Assembly: GCF_017599345.1 (NCBI RefSeq)
Contig: NZ_JAGFVL010000039.1
Span: 1-64,000, forward strand
Length of the DNA: 64,000 nt
Origin: Gracilibacillus suaedae
GTDB lineage: Bacteria > Bacillota > Bacilli > Bacillales > Amphibacillaceae
Reading direction: 5' to 3'
Shown here: positions 55,400 to 64,000 of the stretch, in pieces
Position numbering within the stretch: position 1 is the stretch's first letter
Layout: each line of letters begins with the position of its first letter
The notes under the pieces: model-generated
The model's database searches: none
Seen by the model: the letters and a program-made list of their open reading frames with translations, nothing else
What the model was told of the DNA's origin: nothing
Program-made: the position numbers and the translations under genes

Positions 55400-56851
55400 T
55401 TATTCTCCGTTCGTTACTTCTGGACTTTCTGTTTCTGCTTTAGCTAAACTATCCTTGATCTTGGATTCGTTATTGGATGCGACATTATCTAACATCCCTT
55501 TTAAGTCAACACCAGATACATCTTTTAATGTTTCTGGTAATTGACTCATTAATTTAGTTACATAATTACTCATTCGCGTTGCACCATCGCCATCGCCTTT
55601 TCCATTATCAACAACTGTCACCTTGTCAATAGAACGAACAGGTTCAGCAATTTTTCCAGCAAATTCAGGAAGCATGTTGATAATCATTTCGAGTATCGCT
55701 GCCTCGCCATATTTCTCCATTGCTTCGGCAATTTTTTCTTTCGCTTCTGCCTCTGCTAAACCTTTTTGACGGATAGCATCTGCTTCGGCTTCCCCGTCCA
55801 AGCGTATTTGTTCAGCTTCTGCTTCAGCTTTTTTTACGCGGGCAACTTTGTCTGCTTCAGCTTTTTGTTCAGCCGCATAACGCTCTGCCTCTGCCTTTTT
55901 GGAGATTTCCGCTTCATATTGACGTTGCTTACGAAGTACTTCTTTTTCGTCGATTTCAATTTGTTTATTTTTCTCAACCAATTGGATTTGCATTTCTTCT
56001 TGTTTAACTTGTTGTTCTGATTTTGCTCCTTGTAATTTATAAGCCATATCCGCTTCTGCTTTAGCCGTGTCTTGATCACGCTTATAAGCTGCTACTTTGA
56101 GTTCTTTTTCTTTTGTGGATTCGGCAATTTGCGTTTCGCTTAATAGCTCTGCACTTTGACTTTCGCGTTCTGCTGAAGCTTTTTGAATACGTGCATCTCT
56201 CATCGCGTTTGCTTCAGCAATTTGGGCGTCTCTTTTGACTTCTGCAATACGCGGCTTACCTAGTGCTTCCAAATATCCATTTTCGTCTTGCACATCTTTA
56301 ATGGTGAATGAGACAATTTGCAGTCCCATTTTCTTTAAATCAACAGCCGCTTGCGTTTGTACCTCTTGTGCAAAACGTTCTCGGTTTTTGTAGATTTCCT
56401 CTACTGTCATCGTTCCTAAAATCGCTCGCAAATGACCTTCCAATACTTCTTGCGCCTCTTTGCGAAGTTCGGAATCGTCTTTCCCTAGGAATTGCTCCCC
56501 TGCTGTCGCAATTCCTTCTGTTGTACTTTGCACTTTGATAATCGCAGTTCCATCCGCCATTACTGGTACACCATTCTCGGTGTAAACATTCGGTGTAGAG
56601 ATATCTAAACTATGAGAACGTAAGCTAATGTTTTCTTTCTGCTGGAAAACCGGCAGGATAAAGGCACCGCCACCACGGACGATCTTAATGCCTCCTCCAT
56701 CATCTGTTCTGTGTACGTTCTTGCTCCCTAAAAAACTACCTGTTACGATCATAGCATCATCTGCGCCTACTGTTTTATAGCGAGCTGCAAATAGAATCGC
56801 AAATGCTAGGATAACCGCAACGACAACACCTATAACAATCAAAAAGTCCAT
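55400..56851 (-). CDS. floT: Flotillin-like protein FloT (YuaG)
   Basis: 483-residue scaffold of functional membrane microdomains. N-terminal membrane segment (FLIVIGVVVAVILAFAILF), SPFH/band-7 domain (about 30-220, with MVADGTAIIKVQ-like VMADGTAIIKVQ and MTVEEIYKNRERFA), then a long EA-rich coiled coil (about 215-400, many KAEAEAEQ repeats) and a C-terminal tail. The length is close to B. subtilis YuaG. ATG 56851 follows AGGAGG. It is co-transcribed with the NfeD-type yuaF gene upstream, apparently from a sigma-W promoter, as in B. subtilis. Confidence 0.95.
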   Translation of the reverse strand: MDFLIVIGVVVAVILAFAILFAARYKTVGADDAMIVTGSFLGSKNVHRTDDGGGIKIVRGGGAFILPVFQQKENISLRSHSLDISTPNVYTENGVPVMADGTAIIKVQSTTEGIATAGEQFLGKDDSELRKEAQEVLEGHLRAILGTMTVEEIYKNRERFAQEVQTQAAVDLKKMGLQIVSFTIKDVQDENGYLEALGKPRIAEVKRDAQIAEANAMRDARIQKASAERESQSAELLSETQIAESTKEKELKVAAYKRDQDTAKAEADMAYKLQGAKSEQQVKQEEMQIQLVEKNKQIEIDEKEVLRKQRQYEAEISKKAEAERYAAEQKAEADKVARVKKAEAEAEQIRLDGEAEADAIRQKGLAEAEAKEKIAEAMEKYGEAAILEMIINMLPEFAGKIAEPVRSIDKVTVVDNGKGDGDGATRMSNYVTKLMSQLPETLKDVSGVDLKGMLDNVASNNESKIKDSLAKAETESPEVTNGE

Positions 56852-56865
56852 TCTTAGCCTCCTAA

Positions 56866-57390
56866 TTAAAGTTCATCTAGTTCTGAAACATATAAAATCT
56901 GATCTTCAACCTTTACAACAACAACTTGTTGTCCTTGCTTAATAATCGTTTGATCAAAGCTTTTGGCAGTTTCATTTCGACTACCGCTTGTAGAGGAAAT
57001 AAATACTTCTCCCATACCTTGAGCAGGAATGGTGGTAATCACCTCACCAACTTGCCCTTCTAGATCATGAATGGATATAGAAGTAGAGGACTCAGCATTC
57101 GACATCGGAATCACAAGGAAATAGTAAATAAGTAAATATGCTCCTATGCCTATTAATATACTAATAAGTAAGACATAAATATCGTTTAAAGAAGAATATT
57201 TAGTAAGTAAAACACCTGCTCCTCCAATAACAGATAAAGTACCAAAAACTAGTAATGGATTAAAGAAGTCTCCTAAACTATCAAATACACTATCTAAGAT
57301 TCCATCTAACACATGACCTAGTAACAAAGAAAAAATGGCAACTGCCAAACTCCCCCATAGTATCCACCAATAAATATCTAGTACTCCAAT
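56866..57390 (-). CDS. yuaF: NfeD-like membrane protein YuaF, apparent ATT start
   Basis: 174 residues from the proposed start: a few residues, three or four membrane helices (WWILWGSLAVAIFSLLLG, LVFGTLSVIGGAGVLL, YVLLISILIGIGAYLLIYYF), then an NfeD OB-fold domain (GQVGEVITTIPAQGMGEV). It partners FloT in microdomains. ATT 57390 lies 7 bases after AGGAGG and is downstream of the sigma-W promoter; the in-frame ATGs at 57504 and 57510 lie upstream of that promoter and lack an SD. As I recall, B. subtilis YuaF has the same length. Confidence 0.8.
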   Translation of the reverse strand: MGVLDIYWWILWGSLAVAIFSLLLGHVLDGILDSVFDSLGDFFNPLLVFGTLSVIGGAGVLLTKYSSLNDIYVLLISILIGIGAYLLIYYFLVIPMSNAESSTSISIHDLEGQVGEVITTIPAQGMGEVFISSTSGSRNETAKSFDQTIIKQGQQVVVVKVEDQILYVSELDEL

Positions 57391-57424
57391 ATGTACACCT
57401 CCTGATGAATGACTTATTAATATA

Positions 57425-57450
57425 TACGTATCAAAAGGTAAAAAGTTCCC
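57425..57450 (-). promoter_or_regulatory. Sigma-W (ECF) promoter of yuaF-floT
   Basis: On the minus strand GGGAAC (57450-57445), exactly 16 bases, CGTA (57428-57425). The consensus is TGAAAC-N16-CGTA. It lies 34 bases before the proposed ATT start and matches the known sigma-W control of yuaFGI. Confidence 0.75.
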
Positions 57451-57641
57451 ATTTTTTATAAAGAACAGGAACAAATTTATGTATATTTCTTGATATTTTA
57501 CCATATTCATACGATTAGCACCATCTTTCGCCAGTAATCTTCAACAGTTATTGAAAAAACTTTTCTTTATCTTACATGAACCCCATATGATATGCTAAAA
57601 GTAGAAAATATCGATAAACACGAATAAGGGAGTTTATTAGT

Positions 57642-58595
57642 ATGATCACGTTCGAGAATGTATCCAAGCAATTTACTGATGGTACAACAGCTGTCGATAG
57701 GGCGAGTTTCTCCATTGAAAAAGGAGAATTTTTTGTACTGATCGGCCCTAGTGGCTGTGGAAAAACGACGACACTGAAAATGATGAATCGACTCATTCCA
57801 CTTTCAACAGGTACCATTTACATCGATAATAAGAGAATTAGTGATTATAACATTCATGCATTAAGATGGAATATCGGCTATGTCCTCCAGCAAATTGCCC
57901 TTTTTCCTCACATGACAATCGAAGAAAACATTGCTATTGTTCCAGAAATGAAAAATTGGGACAAAGATGACGTTCAAAAACGCACAGATAAATTATTAGA
58001 AATGGTCGGCCTCGATCCTGATACATATCGCGACCGCCAGCCACATGAACTTTCAGGTGGTGAGCAACAGCGAGTGGGAGTTATTCGTGCCTTAGCGGCA
58101 GACCCAGATATTATCCTAATGGATGAACCATTTAGTGCATTAGATCCAATCAGCAGAGAAAAGTTGCAAGAAGATATCATCGATTTACAACAAAAAATCA
58201 ATAAAACGATTGTATTTGTTACCCATGATATCCAAGAAGCACTTAAGCTTGCAGACAGAATCTGCATCATGAAAGAAGGAAAAATCGTGCAGCTCGGTAG
58301 TCCAAAAGAAATCCTGACTAATCCTGTTAATGATTTTGTCCGTGACTTTATAGGTTCTGCTAACAGCATTGACTCCACTTTTCATTTAAAAGATATGATG
58401 CAACCTGCAACTGATGGAAAACCGGCTATTACAATTGACGCCTCCGCTTCCCTTGAAGAAGTATTAGATATGTTATCCAAGGAAGAAACCATTTACGTTA
58501 CATCAAAAGGGAAAACAGTTGGACAAGTAGATCGACAAGCATTGTTACAATACTTATCCTCCTCTTTCAAAGAAGGGCGGGGAGAATATGTCTGA
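57642..58595 (+). CDS. opuFA: Compatible-solute ABC transporter ATPase (OpuFA/OpuCA-like)
   Basis: 317 residues: Walker A GPSGCGKTT, signature LSGGEQQRVGVIRALAA, Walker B IILMDEPFSALDP, H-loop FVTHDIQEAL, then one short C-terminal CBS-like module (about 255-305). OpuCA proteins usually carry two CBS motifs that sense ionic conditions. ATG 57642 follows AAGGGAG. The stop overlaps the next start by 8 bases (ATGTCTGA). It powers betaine/carnitine/choline-type uptake for osmoprotection. Confidence 0.9.
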   Translation: MITFENVSKQFTDGTTAVDRASFSIEKGEFFVLIGPSGCGKTTTLKMMNRLIPLSTGTIYIDNKRISDYNIHALRWNIGYVLQQIALFPHMTIEENIAIVPEMKNWDKDDVQKRTDKLLEMVGLDPDTYRDRQPHELSGGEQQRVGVIRALAADPDIILMDEPFSALDPISREKLQEDIIDLQQKINKTIVFVTHDIQEALKLADRICIMKEGKIVQLGSPKEILTNPVNDFVRDFIGSANSIDSTFHLKDMMQPATDGKPAITIDASASLEEVLDMLSKEETIYVTSKGKTVGQVDRQALLQYLSSSFKEGRGEYV

Positions 58596-60099
58596 TTTCT
58601 ATGACGTGTTCCAAAACAGACAAACTCAAGTATGGCAAGCATTATTGGAACATATCCAAATATCGTTCATTGCCTTATTGTTCACTGTATTCATTTCGAT
58701 TCCAGTCGGTATCTACTTGACCAAAAAGGAAAAAATTGCAGAAACTATTATTGGTGCTACCGCGGTTTTACAAACCATTCCTTCCTTAGCTTTACTCGGT
58801 CTTTTCATTCCATTGTTCGGAATCGGCAAAGTACCGGCAATCATCGCGTTAGTCATTTATGCGTTGTTACCAATCTTGCGCAACACATATACAGGGATTA
58901 AAGAAGTAGATAGTTCCTTAATCGAAGCTGCAACAGCAATGGGAATGAATCCATCAAAAAGACTGATGAAAGTAGAACTCCCTCTTGCAATACCGGTCAT
59001 TATGGCTGGGATCAGAACAGCAATGGTCTTAATTGTCGGTACAGCAACACTTGCTGCTTTAATAGGAGCCGGTGGTTTAGGAGATATCATCTTGCTAGGA
59101 ATCGATCGCAATAACACATCTCTTATTATCATAGGTGCCATACCTGCTGCACTTTTAGCCATTGTTTTTGACTTCTTATTACGGAAGATGGAGAAATTTT
59201 CTTTCAAACAATCCATCGTGACGATTATTCTGATTATCATTATTTCTTTACTTTTTATCATTGTGCCAAATGTAATGAAAAATAATCAAGATACCATTGT
59301 CATTGGTGGAAAGCTAGGTGCTGAACCGGAAATATTAATTAACATATACAAAATATTAATTGAAGAAGAAACAGATCTACAGGTAGAATTAGAACCCGGA
59401 CTAGGAAAGACTTCCTTTTTGTTTGACGCATTGCGATCAGGAAGCATTGATATCTATCCGGAATTTACTGGAACAGCATTATCGCAATTTTTAAATGAGA
59501 CTGCCTCTAGTAATGATGAAGAAGAGGTATATCATCAAGCACAAGATGGATTATTAGAAAAATATGACTTAAAATTCTTACAGCCTATGCAATTCAATAA
59601 TACATACACATTAGCAGTACCAAAGGATTTTGCCGAACAACATCATTTAGAAACTATTTCTGATTTGCAAGAAATGGAAAATGAGGTTCAGGCAGGGTTC
59701 ACGCTCGAATTCTCTGATCGGGAAGATGGCTATTTAGGAATTCAGGAACTCTATGGAGTAAACTTCCCGAACGTTACCACGATGGAACCTCAACTTCGAT
59801 ATGCAGCTATCGAAGAAGGCGATGTCAATCTAATTGATGCTTATTCTACGGACAGTGAGTTAAGGAGATACCAATTACAAGTGTTAGAGGATGATAAAGG
59901 GCTTTTTCCACCTTATCAAGGGGCACCACTACTAAGACAAGAAACACTGAATCGTTATCCTGAACTAGAGGAAATACTTAACCAACTCGCGGGAAAAATT
60001 ACCGATGATCAAATGCGTGAAATGAACTACCAAGTAGCCGTCGAAGGAAAGAGTGCACATGAAGTAGCACAGTCCTACTTAAAAGAAGAAGGGTTATAA
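58588..60099 (+). CDS. opuFB: Fused permease/substrate-binding protein for compatible solutes (OpuFB-like)
   Basis: 503 residues in one chain. The N-terminal permease (about 1-215, six helices, with EVDSSLIEAATAMGMNPSK coupling loop) is joined through a TM segment to an OpuAC/OpuCC-type binding domain (about 230-503: GKLGAEPEILINIYKILIEE, GSIDIYPEFTGTALSQFL, NLIDAYSTDSEL). The binding domain faces outward, tethered to the channel. This two-gene ATPase plus fusion design is that described for OpuF of Bacillus infantis; the likely ligands are glycine betaine and related solutes. Confidence 0.9.
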   Translation: MSDFYDVFQNRQTQVWQALLEHIQISFIALLFTVFISIPVGIYLTKKEKIAETIIGATAVLQTIPSLALLGLFIPLFGIGKVPAIIALVIYALLPILRNTYTGIKEVDSSLIEAATAMGMNPSKRLMKVELPLAIPVIMAGIRTAMVLIVGTATLAALIGAGGLGDIILLGIDRNNTSLIIIGAIPAALLAIVFDFLLRKMEKFSFKQSIVTIILIIIISLLFIIVPNVMKNNQDTIVIGGKLGAEPEILINIYKILIEEETDLQVELEPGLGKTSFLFDALRSGSIDIYPEFTGTALSQFLNETASSNDEEEVYHQAQDGLLEKYDLKFLQPMQFNNTYTLAVPKDFAEQHHLETISDLQEMENEVQAGFTLEFSDREDGYLGIQELYGVNFPNVTTMEPQLRYAAIEEGDVNLIDAYSTDSELRRYQLQVLEDDKGLFPPYQGAPLLRQETLNRYPELEEILNQLAGKITDDQMREMNYQVAVEGKSAHEVAQSYLKEEGL

Positions 60100-60140
60100 T
60101 CATGTTACAATTGAAGAAATAGTTGTGAAAGGTGATTGTT

Positions 60141-60551
60141 ATGAAAAAAGTATTAGATCACATCGGAATTGCCGTTAGAGATTTGGAAGGAAGTATCGAT
60201 TTTTATATAAAAATCTTAGGTGGAGAATTGATTGATCGTTATCGTAGTGAAGCAGTTGGTGTCGAGAGTGAAATTGCGATCATCGATATCGAGGGTGCTC
60301 GTACAGAATTATTGATGCCAACCAATAATACAACCTCTCCTATTGCTCGTTTCATTAAGCAAAAAGGGAAAGGCGTACACCATATCGCTTATCGTGTTGA
60401 CAACTTAGATATAGCAATTGAGGATCTAAAGAAACAAGACATTCGCGTGATGGAACACACTAGACGAATCAACAAACACGGCAGACGATTAATTTACTTA
60501 AACCCTGCTGATACAGAAGGAACCATTATCGAATATTGTGATTATCCTTAA
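60141..60551 (+). CDS. Methylmalonyl-CoA epimerase-like VOC protein
   Basis: 136 residues, one VOC domain pair: DHIGIAVRDLEGSIDFY (His ligand), ELLMPTNNTTSPIARFI, GKGVHHIAYRVDNLD (second His) and GTIIEYCDYP (Glu ligand). This matches methylmalonyl-CoA epimerases of Bacillaceae in length and motifs. The mutase and carboxylase genes are not nearby, so another VOC activity is possible. ATG 60141 follows GAAAGGTGATT. Confidence 0.82.
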   Translation: MKKVLDHIGIAVRDLEGSIDFYIKILGGELIDRYRSEAVGVESEIAIIDIEGARTELLMPTNNTTSPIARFIKQKGKGVHHIAYRVDNLDIAIEDLKKQDIRVMEHTRRINKHGRRLIYLNPADTEGTIIEYCDYP

Positions 60552-60559
60552 ACAAGGAT

Positions 60560-60650
60560 ATTACATAGTGCCTGGTCCCAACTAGAAAAATGATAAAGGG
60601 GGGGAGACTGACAAGACAAGACGTTTAGCACCGTGATTAAAATATTGGAC
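60560..60650. repeat. R2 tag with flanking GC-rich remnant
   Basis: AGACGTTTAGCACCGTGATTA at 60619-60639 follows AGTGCCTGGTCCCAACTAG and a G-run (60598-60604). Its partner-like sequence ACCTGACCCCCGTCCC occurs at 63934-63949 beyond the helicase gene. Confidence 0.6.
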
Positions 60651-60702
60651 AAATACTAAATGGACATTACATGTGTCTTGATAGAAGGCGAGAACGCATC
60701 TT

Positions 60703-63700
60703 ATGAATATAAAATGGAGTCACAAAAAAATTGAAGAGGCTAGTGGTAAAATTTCCTTCAAAAAAGGACTTTCCTTTTATCGTTCGAATAAAGTATATCT
60801 TGAGACTTTCACTGCTCATCGTTGCGAGGCAATCGTAGCCGGAAAAGAAAATTTCCATGTCACAGTTGAACAGGATGAAAGTGGCGGTATAAGTACAACA
60901 TGTAGCTGTCCTACATTAGCTTCTGTCAAAAATGACTGTCAGCATGTAGCGGCTGTTTTACTGGCGATATCTGAACATCCACAAAGAGAGTCACACTCTT
61001 CGTCTAGTTCAGAAATTTCAAAAGGTCTAATGAATCTATTAGAAAATCAACCAATCCGTCCTAGTGCCCAACAGCCACGATTTGAAAGCCGCCAAGTACT
61101 TCCATTAGCTTTCACATGCAAACTTATTACCAATAATCAGGGACAATCCCTGTTTGGCATAGAAGTTGAAGTTGGTACTACTAAAGTTACAAATATCCGC
61201 GCCTTTCTGAAGCAGGTGAAAGAACACGGTAACTATCAGTTAACTAGTTCATTCACTTACAATCCAGAGTCGCATTGTTTTTCAACTGATACAGACGACA
61301 TTATCCAACAACTGATCCAAGTGATGAATGACGAAACAGCATATGGTTATGATCGGTTAATAGATAAATTTGCATATAAGATAAGCGATCAGCTATTAGT
61401 TATTCCGCCTTCTCTCTGGAGACGACTGGTGCCTTTACTCACTAAAGCACCAGTTGTGAAATTATCAAATGGGAAGGAAATTATAGACAAACTCTACTTT
61501 TCCGATCATGTCACATTGCCATTATCGTTTTATTTTACCAAAACTCACAATCAAGATTATCTACTTACCGTTAAAGGACGAGATAAGATCGTTATGTTAG
61601 ATGCTTATCAAGCGCTACTGTTTGATGACAATGTAATACAGATAAACGAGGAGGACTTTCAGTATCTATCTGAGCTCATCCAGATACTAGATACTTCTAA
61701 AACTAATCAGACTCCGATTCCGCCAAGACAAACAGAATTTTTCATTGAAAAAGGACTACCCATATTGAAAAGGTTAGGCCAAGTCCATTTACATGGTGCT
61801 GTCACTAATCAACTGAAGCAGACTCCTTTAATTATAAAATTATACTTGGATCGAGTGAGAGACCGACTGCTTGCGGGTTTGGAATTTCATTATGGAAATA
61901 TCTTGATTAATCCATTGGATGATGAGCAAATCGAAACGGGATCGATTTTGATAAGAGATGAGGAGAAGGAACATACGATACTGCAAATGATGGATGACAG
62001 TCGGTTTACACAGACAGATAGTGGCTACTTCTTACATAATGAAGCTCTGGAGTATAACTTTTTATACCATATGCTCCCGAAAATTCAAAAATTAGTACAA
62101 GTATATGCTACAACTGCTGTGCGGAACAGGATCTTCAAAGAGAATCCGCGGCCAAAGATTAAAGTAAAGATCCAAAGGGAACGAACCAACTGGTTGGAAT
62201 TCAAATTTGAAATGGATGGCATCCCTGACCAAGAGATACGCGACATATTATCGGCTTTGGAGGAAAAGCAAAAGTACTATCGTTTGCGGGACGGATCCTT
62301 ATTGTCATTGGAAACAAGAGAGTTTGAAGAGCTTCAACGTTTTTTAAGGAGTGCTGCTCCGATCCAGGATCAAGAAGACGTGGTAAGTGGACTACATGTA
62401 CCAGTCATTAAAGGAATGCAGTTACTAGACTCTGCTGATGATCAGGTATTCACATTTGAACAATCGTTTCGGCAGTTCCTACACAATATCGAAAATCCTG
62501 ATAATCAGAAGTTTACAGTTCCGAATAACTTAAAGACCATATTACGAGATTATCAGACACAAGGTTATAAATGGCTAAAAACCCTTGCTATACATGGATT
62601 TGGCGGAATTCTTGCAGATGATATGGGACTTGGCAAATCGCTACAAAGTATTGCATTTATTTTGTCTGAGCTTCCTACTATCCGTAAGAAAAAACTTCCT
62701 ATTCTAATTGTTTGTCCATCATCTTTAATGTATAACTGGCGTAGTGAGATAAAGAAGTTCGCACCTGACATTCAAGTGACTATTGTAGATGGAAATAGAA
62801 CAAAGCGATCCCAAAAGCGGACAATGGCGTTGGAAGTAGACGTTGTCATTACTTCCTACCAATTGTTACGAATGGATATCGACTGGTATAAGAAACAAGC
62901 CTTTCACACTGTCTTCTTTGATGAGGCACAAGCCTTTAAAAATCCCGTTACACAAACAGCACAGGCAGTAAAGAAGATACAAGCTAGTAATCGCTTCGCA
63001 CTAACTGGTACACCGGTAGAAAATAATCAAGAGGAACTATGGTCGATTTTCCATGTCGTCTTTCCAGAACTATTTCATGGATTGAAGGAGTATAGTAATC
63101 TCACGAGAACGCAAATTACTCGGAGGAGCAGACCCTTTTTACTTCGTAGGGTGAAAGAGGATGTCCTCTCAGAGCTACCAGAAAAAATTGAATCAAGGGA
63201 ATCTGTCGAACTGCTACCAGATCAAAAGAAGCTTTATGCCGCTTATTTGGCAAAACTTCGTCATGACACCTTAAAGCATCTAGACCAGGACACATTACGG
63301 AAAAATCGGATCAAAATCCTTGCTGGCCTGACACGGTTACGACAGATCTGCTGTCACCCTGCCTTATTTGTAGATGGGTATAAAGGAAGTTCTGCTAAAT
63401 TTGAACAGCTAAAACAGATTTTAGAGGAATCGAGGCTAGCAGGAAGAAGGGTATTGATTTTCTCACAGTTTACGAAAATGCTTGAGTTAATAGGTAGAGA
63501 TCTAGCGATTCAAGGCAGGTCCTTTTTGTATCTGGATGGGCAAACCCCGTCAGAAGAACGTGTCAAAAGATGCAATCGATTCAATGCAGGTGAATGCGAT
63601 TTGTTTCTGATTTCAATGAAAGCAGGTGGAACAGGCCTTAACCTGACTGGTGCTGACACGGTTATTTTTTATGATACTTGGTGGAATCCTGCTGTGGAAG

Positions 63701-63903
63701 AACAAGCAGCAGACCGTGCCCATCGTATTGGGCAGACGAATGCCGTACAAGTCCTCAAGCTTGTTGCCCGTGGTACAATTGAAGAAAAAATGAATGATTT
63801 GCAAGAACAAAAAAGATCCCTTATAGAAGAGATCATTGCTTCGAAGGAAAAAGCATCGTCCACATTAACAGAAGAAGATATTCGTGAAATATTGTTATTG
63901 TGA
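60703..63903 (+). CDS. SNF2-type helicase with SWIM zinc finger
   Basis: 1066 residues. N-terminal SWIM finger (TCSCPTLASVKNDCQHVAAV, about 65-88), a long bacterial SNF2 N-terminal region, then Swi2/Snf2 ATPase lobes: DYQTQGYKWL, ILADDMGLGKSLQ (Walker A), FFDEAQAFKN (DEAQ box), LTGTPVENNQEELWS, LIFSQFTKMLELIG and WWNPAVEEQAADRAHRIGQ (motif VI). It is a DNA translocase whose role in Bacillaceae (YwqA-like) is little known. No restriction, DISARM or other phage-defence partner is nearby. ATG 60703 follows GAAGGCGAG. Confidence 0.92.
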   Translation: MNIKWSHKKIEEASGKISFKKGLSFYRSNKVYLETFTAHRCEAIVAGKENFHVTVEQDESGGISTTCSCPTLASVKNDCQHVAAVLLAISEHPQRESHSSSSSEISKGLMNLLENQPIRPSAQQPRFESRQVLPLAFTCKLITNNQGQSLFGIEVEVGTTKVTNIRAFLKQVKEHGNYQLTSSFTYNPESHCFSTDTDDIIQQLIQVMNDETAYGYDRLIDKFAYKISDQLLVIPPSLWRRLVPLLTKAPVVKLSNGKEIIDKLYFSDHVTLPLSFYFTKTHNQDYLLTVKGRDKIVMLDAYQALLFDDNVIQINEEDFQYLSELIQILDTSKTNQTPIPPRQTEFFIEKGLPILKRLGQVHLHGAVTNQLKQTPLIIKLYLDRVRDRLLAGLEFHYGNILINPLDDEQIETGSILIRDEEKEHTILQMMDDSRFTQTDSGYFLHNEALEYNFLYHMLPKIQKLVQVYATTAVRNRIFKENPRPKIKVKIQRERTNWLEFKFEMDGIPDQEIRDILSALEEKQKYYRLRDGSLLSLETREFEELQRFLRSAAPIQDQEDVVSGLHVPVIKGMQLLDSADDQVFTFEQSFRQFLHNIENPDNQKFTVPNNLKTILRDYQTQGYKWLKTLAIHGFGGILADDMGLGKSLQSIAFILSELPTIRKKKLPILIVCPSSLMYNWRSEIKKFAPDIQVTIVDGNRTKRSQKRTMALEVDVVITSYQLLRMDIDWYKKQAFHTVFFDEAQAFKNPVTQTAQAVKKIQASNRFALTGTPVENNQEELWSIFHVVFPELFHGLKEYSNLTRTQITRRSRPFLLRRVKEDVLSELPEKIESRESVELLPDQKKLYAAYLAKLRHDTLKHLDQDTLRKNRIKILAGLTRLRQICCHPALFVDGYKGSSAKFEQLKQILEESRLAGRRVLIFSQFTKMLELIGRDLAIQGRSFLYLDGQTPSEERVKRCNRFNAGECDLFLISMKAGGTGLNLTGADTVIFYDTWWNPAVEEQAADRAHRIGQTNAVQVLKLVARGTIEEKMNDLQEQKRSLIEEIIASKEKASSTLTEEDIREILLL

Positions 63904-64000
63904 ATTTTTGCAAGGGGTGTGAGGGACAAGATACCTGACCCCCGTCCCATTCTAGTTACCTTTCACCTTACTTTTATAGTCACCATACAATAAGAGGCTT

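Noticed and set aside
60703-63903. SNF2 helicase as part of a phage-defence system
   Set aside because: No methyltransferase, nuclease, DUF1998 or phospholipase-D gene lies next to it within the window; the SWIM-SNF2 form also occurs as a stand-alone gene in Bacillaceae.

Overview
This is a low-GC Gram-positive chromosome segment, most likely from a moderately halophilic or soil Bacillaceae (Oceanobacillus/Gracilibacillus-like; the genus is inferred). The evidence is strong AGGAGG-type Shine-Dalgarno sites, GTG/TTG starts, Bacillus-type regulators (PadR+HAAS, YtrA-like GntR, YesM/YesN systems), candidate MhqR, LexA, sigma-B and sigma-W sites, and a dispersed palindromic repeat of a type common in Bacillaceae. 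There are no rRNA or tRNA genes, no CRISPR array, no prophage and no intact insertion sequence.

Layout. 1-550: inverted pair of a dispersed palindromic repeat (called R1 here). 560-8803: monosaccharide ABC transporter (ChvE/MmsA/MmsB type) behind a membrane-anchored sugar-binding sensor, a YesM-type kinase and a YesN-type regulator; seven 20-bp tandem repeats and a cre-like site lie between regulator and transporter. 9365-12963: phosphonate-type transporter phnD-C-E-E with a terminator-like hairpin after phnD. 13123-18870: secreted protein of unknown function, MhqR-box-controlled ring-cleaving dioxygenase, and nadE-pncB. 19122-22780: nucleotide-sugar-epimerase-like protein, TraB/PrgY protein, a 44-aa membrane peptide with a LexA box and a predicted antisense RNA (candidate SOS-linked type I toxin-antitoxin pair), and a CAP-domain surface protein. 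22851-28656: PadR/HAAS pair, GntR-ABC operon, sugar/H+ symporter.

29160-47316 is a carbohydrate island. It holds an LplABC-type oligosaccharide importer, a membrane-bound AraC regulator, GH29 and GH95 alpha-L-fucosidases, an L-fucose/L-galactose-type aldo/keto reductase, a COG3618 lactonase, an LgoD-like Zn dehydrogenase, a cupin-AraC regulator and a second binding-protein/kinase/regulator trio without its own transporter. Together these suggest import of fucosylated (or L-galactosylated) oligosaccharides, release of the terminal sugar, and its non-phosphorylative oxidation.

47394-48448: small stress cluster with two good sigma-B promoter matches. 48506-55400: deacetylase, DUF4260, ACT protein whose last codons are repeat-encoded, 6-phospho-beta-glucosidase with divergent RpiR regulator, YvsG-like protein, Ca2+/cation antiporter, DUF1801. 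55400-57390: yuaF-floT with a sigma-W promoter and an apparent ATT start. 57642-60099: OpuF-type compatible-solute transporter with fused permease and binding protein. 60141-63903: methylmalonyl-CoA-epimerase-like protein and a SWIM/SNF2 helicase.

The observations most worth following are the LexA-box/antisense small-peptide locus (21361-21643), the L-fucose/L-galactose oxidative cluster, the covarying-stem repeat family with a small MITE-like element inside one copy, and the sigma-W/ATT-start reading of yuaF.
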